In this document: positions 1-7,128 of the stretch, one piece after another
Position numbering within the stretch: the stretch's first letter is position 1
Layout: every line of letters begins with the position of its first letter
NCBI GenBank assembly: GCA_037443685.1
Contig: JBBINX010000022.1
Location: 1 to 26,597 of the forward strand
From: JAHJRJ01 sp037443685
Lineage (GTDB): Bacteria > Bacteroidota > Ignavibacteria > UBA10030 > BY39
Direction: 5' to 3'
DNA length: 26,597 nucleotides
Position numbers and translations under genes: made by a program
The notes under the pieces: model-generated
Told to the model about the DNA's origin: nothing
What the model saw: only the letters and a program-made list of their open reading frames with translations
The model's database searches: none

Positions 1-241
1 CGTGTGCGGCTTCATGCATGTCAATATCCATGTAATGATAAGCTAAAACTGAACACCCTACCGGTGCAACGCCAATTGTTTTATCTTGAATTTGCATTTT
101 TTGTATAACTTCCATAAGTACTTTATGAATTACACCATGAGCACAACCGGGACAGTAGTGCATACGAACGTTGGACATAGTATGTGGTTTTTCCCACACG
201 ATTTCCATATTTTCTAATAAAACATCTTCTCTATTTATCAT
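1..241 (-). CDS. 2-oxoacid:ferredoxin oxidoreductase, beta (TPP-binding) subunit, partial
   Basis: The first 80 residues are visible and the rest lies beyond the window edge. They contain the YCPGCAHG motif of the thiamine-diphosphate-binding beta subunits (KorB/VorA/PorB type), followed by a GVAPVGCSV stretch typical of the same N-terminal region. This subunit holds the TPP cofactor that decarboxylates a 2-oxoacid and passes electrons through iron-sulfur clusters to ferredoxin in the cytoplasm. The ATG start is preceded by AAGGAG about 10 bases upstream. It lies 15 bases after the alpha subunit gene, so the two are almost certainly co-transcribed. The GDG TPP motif and the gamma subunit, if present, are out of view. 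Substrate (2-oxoglutarate, pyruvate or branched-chain) cannot be decided from this fragment. Confidence 0.88.
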   Translation of the reverse strand, partial: MINREDVLLENMEIVWEKPHTMSNVRMHYCPGCAHGVIHKVLMEVIQKMQIQDKTIGVAPVGCSVLAYHYMDIDMHEAAH

Positions 242-256
242 AATTTATATTCTCCT

Positions 257-1312
257 TCACATCATCTTTTTTAGTTTAGCTACGATTTCTTCGGGCGATG
301 GTATAATGCCTCCCATACGACCGTAAAATTCGACAGGAACCTTACCACACACACCCAGACGCACATCTTCCAACATCTGACCAGCATTCATCTCAACGAC
401 TAATACACCTTTCAATCTATCGGCTAACTTGTTTAATACGTCAAATGGAAACGGGTAAAGTGTAATTGGACGGAGGACGCCAACTTTAATTCCTTCATTA
501 CGTGCAAGTTCCATCGCCTTCTGGCATATACGAGAGGACAGACCAAATGCAACTAAAACCAAATCGGCGTCGTCAGTATTTATTACTTCGTAACGGACTT
601 CATTTTTTTCGATAGTCCTGTATTTCGCTTGTAATCTGAGATTGATTTTTTCCATCTCTTCGGATTGAATGTGGAGAGAGGTTATAACATTAGGTACCCG
701 ATCGGGAGTTTTTCCAGTCGTTGCCCATGGTTTCAGAGATTTGTTTTCTTTTACATTATAATCAGGGAACACAACTTTTTCCATCATTTGTCCTAAAGCA
801 CCATCGGATAAAATCATTACCGGATTTCGGTATTTATCAGCAAGATCGAAGCCGAGATAAACGTAATCAGCCATTTCTTGAACGCTATCAGGAGCCAGTA
901 CGATGAGGTGATAATCTCCGTGGCCACCCCCTTTTACTGCTTGGAAATAATCACCCTGCGATGGTTGTATTGTGCCAAGTCCCGGACCGCCACGGCTTAT
1001 ATTTACAATTAAACAAGGTAATTCTGCAGCCGCGATATAAGATAATCCTTCCTGCATTAAACTAATTCCTGGTCCTGATGAAGAACTCATCGCTCGTGCA
1101 CCAGCACCTGCAGCACCATAAATCATATTAATAGCTGCTACCTCACTTTCTACCTGCATTACAACCATACCTCGTTTTCGCCCTTGATCTGTGAGGTACT
1201 CAATAAGTTCATTCTGAGGTGTGATAGGATAGCCAAAAAAAGCATCACAACCCGCTCGGATTACAGCTTCGGCTAATGCTTCGTTTCCTTTCATTAATCT
1301 TATCTCGCTCAT
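257..1312 (-). CDS. vorB: 2-oxoacid:ferredoxin oxidoreductase alpha subunit (VorB/KorA family)
   Basis: This 351-residue protein begins with the pyrimidine-binding domain of pyruvate/2-oxoacid:ferredoxin oxidoreductases (GYPITPQNELIEYL at residues 27-40), followed by the SSSGPGISLMQEG region. It lacks an N-terminal gamma-domain fusion, so it belongs to the enzymes with separate delta, alpha, beta and gamma subunits. Length and opening sequence resemble the family usually named VorB (3-methyl-2-oxobutanoate dehydrogenase), but family members are also annotated as KorA, so the physiological substrate is uncertain. Its start overlaps the stop of the ferredoxin-subunit gene as ATGA, a sign of translational coupling. 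With the beta subunit it would oxidatively decarboxylate a 2-oxoacid to an acyl-CoA and reduce ferredoxin, or run in reverse under reducing conditions. Confidence 0.9.
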   Translation of the reverse strand: MSEIRLMKGNEALAEAVIRAGCDAFFGYPITPQNELIEYLTDQGRKRGMVVMQVESEVAAINMIYGAAGAGARAMSSSSGPGISLMQEGLSYIAAAELPCLIVNISRGGPGLGTIQPSQGDYFQAVKGGGHGDYHLIVLAPDSVQEMADYVYLGFDLADKYRNPVMILSDGALGQMMEKVVFPDYNVKENKSLKPWATTGKTPDRVPNVITSLHIQSEEMEKINLRLQAKYRTIEKNEVRYEVINTDDADLVLVAFGLSSRICQKAMELARNEGIKVGVLRPITLYPFPFDVLNKLADRLKGVLVVEMNAGQMLEDVRLGVCGKVPVEFYGRMGGIIPSPEEIVAKLKKMM

Positions 1313-1632
1313 AAATCCAATTTCCCTTCTCCGTTCGCAACTTCGGGATGATTAATAGTAACTCGAATATTCTCTTTTATATCACTTATAGTTGCAACTG
1401 GGACTTTTTCTTTTTTCTTTGTGGTCCTAAAAACTGTGATAACTGCATCGGGACAAACTAATGCACAATTCACACAACCTGTGCAATTATCCTGAATAAG
1501 AACAGCATAGTGGTATCCTTTTGTATTTATTGCTTTCGACATTTCGAGACTATCCTGAGGACAAGCTTCAATGCACAACTCGCATCCTTTACAAGTCTCG
1601 ATATCAATTTTTACTGTGCCTTTAACAGCCAT
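1309..1632 (-). CDS. Ferredoxin-type delta subunit of 2-oxoacid:ferredoxin oxidoreductase (two 4Fe-4S clusters)
   Basis: This 107-residue protein carries two classic 4Fe-4S motifs, CKGCELCIEACP and CTGCVNCALVCP, spaced as in bacterial two-cluster ferredoxins. Directly before the alpha subunit and overlapping it by four bases, it is the delta (KorD/VorD/PorD) subunit that relays electrons from the TPP site to external ferredoxin. The ATG is preceded by AAGGA at good spacing. The C-terminal 40 residues after the second cluster show no recognisable motif. It lies 50 bases downstream of maeB on the same strand with no hairpin between, so one transcript from maeB through the beta subunit is plausible. 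Confidence 0.9.
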   Translation of the reverse strand: MAVKGTVKIDIETCKGCELCIEACPQDSLEMSKAINTKGYHYAVLIQDNCTGCVNCALVCPDAVITVFRTTKKKEKVPVATISDIKENIRVTINHPEVANGEGKLDL

Positions 1633-1682
1633 ATATTTTCCTTATAAATTATTCTAAAAATAAAGTATTTAATTACAATTTC

Positions 1683-3935
1683 CTAATCGATGGTTTGAGC
1701 ATCTTGTACTGCCATTGCAGTGATATTAACAATATCTTGGACATCGTTACCGGGGATAAGCAGATAAACCGGTTTGCGGATACCCAAGAGTATCGGACCG
1801 ACTGCAGTGGCGCCACCTAACCGCGCAAGAAGCTTATACGCTATATTTGCCGATGTGAGTCCTGGACAAATTAAAACGTTCGCACCACCTTTGAGGGTGC
1901 TGAAAGGATAAATTTCGTTTACGATTTCGGGAACAACTGCCGTATCGGCTTGCATTTCACCGTCGATAATTAGATTCGGCATTTTTTGTTTAACGATCTC
2001 TACAGCTTTTCGAACCTTTGTTGCGATGGGATGATTACTGTTGCCAAAATTGCTGAAAGAAAGCATAGCGATTTTCGGTTCAATCTCGTATTCTTTAACT
2101 TTTTCGGCGGTTAGGATTGCAATCTGAGCAAGTTGTTCTGCGGTTGGTTCGATGTTTATTGTCGCATCCGAGATAAATATTGTTTGGTTTTTAAATATCA
2201 ACATATAAAGTCCGGCTACAACGTCAGTATCGTCCCGATGTCCGATTATTTGCAGAGCCGGACGAACGGTATCGGGATAATGCTGAGTTAGTCCTGAAAT
2301 TAATCCATCAGCATCTTCTTCGCGAACCATCATCATACCGTAATAGTTTTGAATTTTCATTAACCTCTCAGCATCAAATTGTGTTACTCCTTTACGTTTT
2401 CTATATTCATAAAACTTATTTACATACTCATTATATTTTTTTGAACCAACTGGGTCAACAATTTCAATACCATCTAAATTTATATTAACATCTTTTGCTT
2501 TTTGTATTATTATTTTCGGGTCGCCTAATAAAATGGGTTGAGCAATATTTTCGTCACGAACAATTTGTGCTGCACGTAAAATTTTAGTTTCTTCACCTTC
2601 AGGGAATACAATTTTCTTTGGTGATTTTTTTGCTTTGTGGACAAACGTACGCATAACTTCGCGGGATTTACCTAAACGTGCTTCTAAACTATCTTTATAA
2701 GCTTCTATGTCTTTTATCTCAATGCGAGCCACACCACTAGCCATAGCAGCTTTAGCAACCTCAGGAGCTTCCCATAAAAGAACTCGCGGGTCGAGTGGTT
2801 TGGGAATAATATATTCTTTCCCAAACTCAATTTTCTTTCCACCATATGCCCGAATTACCGAATCGGGAACATCTTCTTTCGCTAACTTAGCGAGCGACAT
2901 TGCTGCCGCAACCTTCATTTGATCGTTAATCTGAGTTGCACGGACGTCAAGCGCTCCACGGAAAATAAACGGAAAACCAAGCACATTGTTCACCTGGTTT
3001 GGAAAATCAGAGCGTCCAGTCCCCATTATGATATCGTCGCGTGCATCCAGTGCATCCGGATATGTAATTTCTGGATCAGGGTTCGCCATCGCAAATACTA
3101 TTGCTTTATCTGCCATCGACTTTACCATCTCCTTTGTAACGAGGTCTTTAACCGAGACTCCACAGAATACATCAGCACCTTTCATGGCGTCTGCAAGCGT
3201 TCGTTCTACTGTATCGACAGCAAAGTATTCTTTGTATTTGTTCATACCGTCTTTACGACCTACATACACAACACCTTTGGTATCAACTAATCGAATATTT
3301 TTATGTTTTACACCTAATGTTTCGTAGAATTTAGCACAAGCAATCCCCGATGCACCAGCACCACTAAATACAACCTTAATCTCGTCAATTTTCTTTCCTG
3401 TAATTTCGAGTGCATTTAATAACGCAGCACCGCTAATGATCGCTGTTCCATGCTGGTCGTCGTGGAAGACAGGAATATTCATTATCTTTTTCAATTCTTC
3501 TTCAATCTCGAAACATTCGGGTGCTTTAATGTCTTCAAGATTAATTCCACCAAAAGTGGGTTCTAACATTTTAACACATTTAATAATTTCTTTGGGGTCG
3601 TGTGAATCAATTTCAATATCAAAAACATCAATATATGCAAATCTTTTAAAAAGAATTCCTTTTCCTTCCATAACCGGTTTACCTGCTAAGGCGCCGATAT
3701 CTCCTAATCCTAATACTGCCGTACCATTACTTAAAACAGCTACTAAATTTCCTTTTGTAGTATATAAAAAAGCATCTTCAGGGTTGCGATAAATTTCCAT
3801 GCACGGTTCGGCAACACCGGGAGAATAAGCCAGTGAAAGATCACGCTGAGTTGAGCAGGATTTTGTCGAAATGACTTCTATTTTCCCTGGACGACCCTGT
3901 TTGTGATAATCAAGGGCATCTTGTTTGCGTATCAT
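1683..3935 (-). CDS. maeB: NADP-dependent malic enzyme with C-terminal phosphotransacetylase-like domain (MaeB)
   Basis: This 750-residue protein matches the bacterial MaeB architecture. The malic enzyme part has YSPGVAEPC near residue 37, the metal-binding HDDQHGTA at 158-165 and a GAGASG dinucleotide-binding turn at 192-197. From about residue 430 a phosphotransacetylase-like domain follows. It decarboxylates malate to pyruvate with reduction of NADP. In characterised relatives the phosphotransacetylase-like part is catalytically inactive and acts in oligomerisation and acetyl-CoA regulation; that is family knowledge, not something seen here. The ATG has GAAAGG upstream with about 9 bases spacing. 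The neighbouring 2-oxoacid oxidoreductase genes suggest pyruvate/2-oxoacid supply as the shared theme. Confidence 0.95.
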   Translation of the reverse strand: MIRKQDALDYHKQGRPGKIEVISTKSCSTQRDLSLAYSPGVAEPCMEIYRNPEDAFLYTTKGNLVAVLSNGTAVLGLGDIGALAGKPVMEGKGILFKRFAYIDVFDIEIDSHDPKEIIKCVKMLEPTFGGINLEDIKAPECFEIEEELKKIMNIPVFHDDQHGTAIISGAALLNALEITGKKIDEIKVVFSGAGASGIACAKFYETLGVKHKNIRLVDTKGVVYVGRKDGMNKYKEYFAVDTVERTLADAMKGADVFCGVSVKDLVTKEMVKSMADKAIVFAMANPDPEITYPDALDARDDIIMGTGRSDFPNQVNNVLGFPFIFRGALDVRATQINDQMKVAAAMSLAKLAKEDVPDSVIRAYGGKKIEFGKEYIIPKPLDPRVLLWEAPEVAKAAMASGVARIEIKDIEAYKDSLEARLGKSREVMRTFVHKAKKSPKKIVFPEGEETKILRAAQIVRDENIAQPILLGDPKIIIQKAKDVNINLDGIEIVDPVGSKKYNEYVNKFYEYRKRKGVTQFDAERLMKIQNYYGMMMVREEDADGLISGLTQHYPDTVRPALQIIGHRDDTDVVAGLYMLIFKNQTIFISDATINIEPTAEQLAQIAILTAEKVKEYEIEPKIAMLSFSNFGNSNHPIATKVRKAVEIVKQKMPNLIIDGEMQADTAVVPEIVNEIYPFSTLKGGANVLICPGLTSANIAYKLLARLGGATAVGPILLGIRKPVYLLIPGNDVQDIVNITAMAVQDAQTID

Positions 3936-3970
3936 AATTGTTTACCTTTCATATTTTGTATTCACATTAG

Positions 3971-4048
3971 TTAAAGTAAAAACGAATCCAACACATATTT
4001 GGAGTATGTATGAATAGTTTTAAAATAGGATTTATACCGTAAGAACAT
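3971..4048 (-). CDS. Possible 25-residue leader peptide or small ORF upstream of maeB
   Basis: An ATG at 4048 is preceded at short spacing by GAGGTGAT, which is complementary to the usual 16S anti-Shine-Dalgarno sequence and is the best ribosome binding site I noticed in the window. The frame (MFLRYKSYFK...) runs 25 codons to TAA and ends 35 bases before the maeB ATG. The peptide is rich in aromatic and basic residues and resembles no known protein or attenuator peptide. The match could be chance in AT-rich DNA. Confidence 0.22.
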   Translation of the reverse strand: MFLRYKSYFKTIHTYSKYVLDSFLL

Positions 4049-4167
4049 AATCACCTCGATTGGTAGCGGGTTTCAATAAGAATAAAAATGAGCTATTATT
4101 CTATTAGAAAAGTAAGGAAAATATTATTGATAAGCAAAAAATACATACGAGAGACTCCAAAAATATT

Positions 4168-4191
4168 AAATCTGCAATGAATAAATAGTTT
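4168..4191. repeat. Degenerate dispersed repeat, copy 1
   Basis: This 24-base stretch matches 14214-14237 at 21 of 24 positions (AAATCTGC, then GAATAAATA). The similarity extends weakly to a TACGAG about 20 bases upstream in both copies (4146 and 14194). Both copies sit in gaps between minus-strand genes. Function unknown. Confidence 0.4.
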
Positions 4192-4309
4192 CTATAGAAT
4201 ACATAAAAACCCGGATACGACAGATAGACACAAATTATTATCAGTTCTGAACCGTAAATTAATTTAGCGAATTTCTTCTCATTAAAATACGCACATACTG
4301 TAAATTTGT

Positions 4310-6469
4310 TTATTTTTCTATCGTATTTTCTTCATTAACCTCGATGAGCACTTTTTGCTCTTCTATTTTAATTCGTTGTAATTCTAACGGATGTTCTTCT
4401 TCCATTTCAGTTTCAGTTAACGTTCCTTTAATCCATGCTAAATTCATCGGGTAAACATCCGGGTTAAATATTATAAAATAAAAATGCCAAACAATTATTG
4501 ATAGAGTTGCAAGCCAAGCTTCATAAAAATGAATTGTCCGGGAGATGTCCCATCCAAATTTTGTTAACAGTCCCATAGATGTATTGTCGAACCATAAAAT
4601 AAAACCAGTAACGACCATAACAGCTGTGCCCCAGATAAGCGCCCAGTATTCACTTTTTTCTATATAACTGAATCGATCTAATTGTGGTTTTACCAGACTG
4701 AACCCAAAATTATATTTTACTATACCTACTGCATCTTTAATATCTTTACGAACCGGTAATAAATCTTTGATCAGTTGTTTCCCTCGCGGAACAAAGAAAA
4801 TATAATAAATATGATATAAACTTGCTACAACCATCACGACAGCCGCAATTCGATGTAGAAGACCACGTATCTCGAATACCACAGGACTTATATCTCTGAT
4901 GGGAATGACCCACCATGAATCGGGATATCTTAACATAAACCCGGTGATTACAAGAACTATAAAACTGATCATCAAACTCATATGCTGGATTCGTTCGGAT
5001 AAGCTCATCCTGAGATATAGTCGATGACTTACACGACGATGCGGAATTAAACCACGACGAGCCATCAAATGCCGTTTTCCTTTTCTAAAAAAATCTGCAA
5101 TATTGTGTATAAACATTCCACCAACCACTACAATAATTAATATGGTATATGCGGTGGAAATCAAATATAAAATTTGTTCATCTTTCGCACCGGTAATAAC
5201 GTGAACCGAACCTTTTGTAAAATTTTCATTAGCCCCAGGATGACAATTTCCACAAGTTTCAGCTAATTTTGATTTGTGAGTTTTCGATGTTGAATCTGTA
5301 GAACTTTTTATATCGTGATAACCATGACAGGATGCGCAATTCGCGACCGTTATATCTCCACCTCTACCCGCTAATCCGTGATAGCTATCTCTGAACGATG
5401 CATACCGATTACTTGCAATACCATATTTCTCAGTAAGTTTTAATGATTCGTGACACGGTGTGCATACTTTACCTGAAATATTGATTGCAGCGACCGGCGA
5501 CTTTGGATCGTTGTGTTGTAAAATAGTGTGCTCACCGTGACAATCGGTACATGTAGCCGACGACATTACTCCTTTTGCGATAGCTTTCCCATGACTGCTT
5601 TCGTTGAAAATTTGCCCAGCGTTTTGATGGCACTTCGAGCAAGTTTCAGCGATTTTTAATTTATTAACAAACGACTTCGGATCGCTTCCCTTCTTCATGT
5701 TGTGGGCACCGTGGCAATCGCTGCAAGTAGGTGCATTCATCTTTCCAGCTTTCAACGCTCTTCCGTGAACACTATTTTCATATCCCTTGATGAATTCCGT
5801 AGAGGGACTTACTATTGCTCGCACACTAGCATCATCGAGATGACATTTCAAACATACTTCTACTTCATGTTCACGGATTGATTGTGATTGATTATTAGCT
5901 ATCGACTTTATTGTATGTTCACCGTGACAGTTGGAACAGAAAGGTGCACCTTTGGTTCCTGCAAGAAGCGCTTTCCCATGGTCAGATTGCAGATATTCAT
6001 CAACTACATATTTGTGGCAATTACCGCAAATTTCGGCTTCACGCTTACGTCCTTCGGGTGTCTGGAGTTTTTCCAATGAAATAATATTATGTGTGCCGTG
6101 ACAATCTTTACATTTCGCTCCACCATCAGCTATGGCATGTACACTCTTAGTATAAGCTCCAACCTTATCTTCATCATGACACGTTAAACAATTCACCGGT
6201 TTAATTTTTTTAGCGTGCGGAATTTCTCCTGCTTCAAAACCTTCGTGGCAATTCACACAGTCGAATTCAGCGTGAGGTGAAGCAGTAAAAGTTTTTTCAT
6301 CTACCCATAGCGATACTGTTTTTCTATTTTTTGTCATCGTTAATGTTTTATCACTGTGGCAAGCTAAACAATCATCTTTTGTCTGTGAAAAAACAGATAT
6401 CGATAAATCAAGAGACGAAATAGAATAAAGTAGTAAAAGACTGATAAATCTGAAATTTGAACGAACCAT
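4310..6469 (-). CDS. 13-heme cytochrome c fused to a membrane b-type cytochrome domain
   Basis: The protein has 719 residues from the ATG at 6469; a longer frame opens with TTG at 6496, but the ATG gives the proper basic, then hydrophobic signal peptide. Thirteen CxxCH heme-attachment motifs lie between about residues 34 and 410: three at the front, then five modules of roughly 60-70 residues, each with S-x-H, CxxCHGxH and a second CxxCH. The last 280 or so residues hold about five hydrophobic segments (near 433-455, 490-505, 525-550, 597-618 and 640-660) with histidines placed like those of cytochrome b561 / Ni-Fe hydrogenase b-type subunits. The expected layout is a periplasmic heme wire anchored to a quinol-reactive membrane module. 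The electron partner is unknown. It needs cytochrome c maturation, and a CcmF gene lies about 5 kb away. No terminator or clear promoter is visible. Confidence 0.88.
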   Translation of the reverse strand: MVRSNFRFISLLLLYSISSLDLSISVFSQTKDDCLACHSDKTLTMTKNRKTVSLWVDEKTFTASPHAEFDCVNCHEGFEAGEIPHAKKIKPVNCLTCHDEDKVGAYTKSVHAIADGGAKCKDCHGTHNIISLEKLQTPEGRKREAEICGNCHKYVVDEYLQSDHGKALLAGTKGAPFCSNCHGEHTIKSIANNQSQSIREHEVEVCLKCHLDDASVRAIVSPSTEFIKGYENSVHGRALKAGKMNAPTCSDCHGAHNMKKGSDPKSFVNKLKIAETCSKCHQNAGQIFNESSHGKAIAKGVMSSATCTDCHGEHTILQHNDPKSPVAAINISGKVCTPCHESLKLTEKYGIASNRYASFRDSYHGLAGRGGDITVANCASCHGYHDIKSSTDSTSKTHKSKLAETCGNCHPGANENFTKGSVHVITGAKDEQILYLISTAYTILIIVVVGGMFIHNIADFFRKGKRHLMARRGLIPHRRVSHRLYLRMSLSERIQHMSLMISFIVLVITGFMLRYPDSWWVIPIRDISPVVFEIRGLLHRIAAVVMVVASLYHIYYIFFVPRGKQLIKDLLPVRKDIKDAVGIVKYNFGFSLVKPQLDRFSYIEKSEYWALIWGTAVMVVTGFILWFDNTSMGLLTKFGWDISRTIHFYEAWLATLSIIVWHFYFIIFNPDVYPMNLAWIKGTLTETEMEEEHPLELQRIKIEEQKVLIEVNEENTIEK

Positions 6470-6678
6470 AATAATTTTTATTTCTATAATAAACAATTTA
6501 TGAGGAATTTATTTATTTTCCTAAAAAAACATTAATAACAGTTACTTTTTAAGTAATATCAATCGACTTGCATATTAATGCCTCTGTACGCTAACGATAA
6601 TTTTTTTCTAAATCAATATTTTAAAACTTGTATAGATACATTAAAACCATAAAATGATAATTGTAGAACGTTTTTTCC

Positions 6679-6804
6679 TCATTTGATGATTTTCAGAAGT
6701 TTGTCATTTGGTATTTTGAAATAAACTTCATACATAGATTGAAAGCGTAGAAGCAAACTTCTACAAAATTGAGTATTGCTGTCGAATATCAAAATATTTT
6801 CCAT
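6679..6804 (-). pseudogene. Receiver-domain fragment (N-terminal REC remnant or micro-protein)
   Basis: A 41-codon ATG-to-TGA frame starts MENILIFDSNTQF and continues with a YEV strand and a KLLKIIK helix. Its order of strand, acidic turn, helix, strand, helix follows the first 40 residues of response-regulator receivers; it lines up well with the start of the regulator at 14360-15736 (KILVADDEDII, then YDV, then ALKKV). The second acidic residue of the usual DD pair is replaced by Ser-Asn, and the frame stops before the phospho-acceptor Asp. None of the three frames after the stop continues a receiver. It is therefore a decayed or truncated regulator, or a small protein. Its ATG lies about 30 bases downstream of a near-consensus sigma-54 site. 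Chance resemblance cannot be excluded at this length. Confidence 0.35.
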
Positions 6805-6834
6805 ATCATTTTTTCCGTTAGCAAGTTATGAATC

Positions 6835-6849
6835 TCAACTAATATGCCA
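6835..6849 (-). promoter_or_regulatory. Near-consensus sigma-54 (-24/-12) site
   Basis: On the minus strand the sequence reads TGGCATATTAGTTGA. The TGGCA and TTG elements have the exact spacing of the sigma-54 consensus TGGCAC-N5-TTGC, but the C of the -12 GC dinucleotide is A. It faces the receiver fragment and the multiheme cytochrome gene. The two sigma-54-type regulators in this window make it worth noting, but the -12 mismatch is serious. Confidence 0.2.
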
Positions 6850-7065
6850 CTGCAGAATCCCGATCTATTGCTTAAAAACCTTATTTATATTTAGCAGAGA
6901 GATATATGTTTTTCAGAAGAATCAATTTTATTTGCAGTTTTGAGAAAATAATTTGTACTTTTTTTAAAATTGACAGAAATAGAAGGGACAAAACTGTATA
7001 TACTCTATTTTTTTAACAATAACCACAGGAATTGCAAAACCAAAAAAAGGGAACCAAACAAAAAA

Positions 7066-7090
7066 AGCCCCGAGCAAAAAGCTTGGGGCT
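7066..7090 (-). terminator. Intrinsic terminator of the subtilase gene
   Basis: A 10-base inverted repeat (AGCCCCGAGC / GCTTGGGGCT, one wobble pair) encloses a 5-base loop. In the minus-strand direction it is followed by a run of T residues (7066 down to 7060). It lies about 40 bases after the subtilase stop codon, the right place for a rho-independent terminator. Confidence 0.85.
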
Positions 7091-7128
7091 GAACGAATGA
7101 CTGGATAATAAGTTTTATCTGTACGACA

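Larger units (their letters stand above)
3936..4309. other. Intergenic stretch between maeB and the multiheme cytochrome gene
   Basis: These 374 bases carry no recognisable gene. I see two things in them: a 25-codon reading frame with a strong ribosome binding site (3971-4048, minus) and one copy of a degenerate short repeat (4168-4191). There is no convincing intrinsic terminator for the cytochrome gene that ends at 4310. Confidence 0.6.
6470..7128. other. Gene-poor gap upstream of the multiheme cytochrome
   Basis: These 659 bases hold no full gene. They contain a 41-codon receiver-domain-like frame (6679-6804, minus), a near-consensus sigma-54 site before it (6835-6849, minus), a very AT-rich leader before the cytochrome ATG, and the terminator of the subtilase gene (7066-7090). 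I see nothing recognisable in the remainder. Confidence 0.6.

Noticed and set aside
6968..7000. TTGACA with TATATA on the plus strand as a promoter
   Set aside because: Spacing is about 21 bases and there is no plus-strand gene downstream until 19484.
6497..7128. CRISPR array or mobile element in the gene-poor gap
   Set aside because: No regularly spaced direct repeats, no terminal inverted repeats and no transposase fragment are visible.
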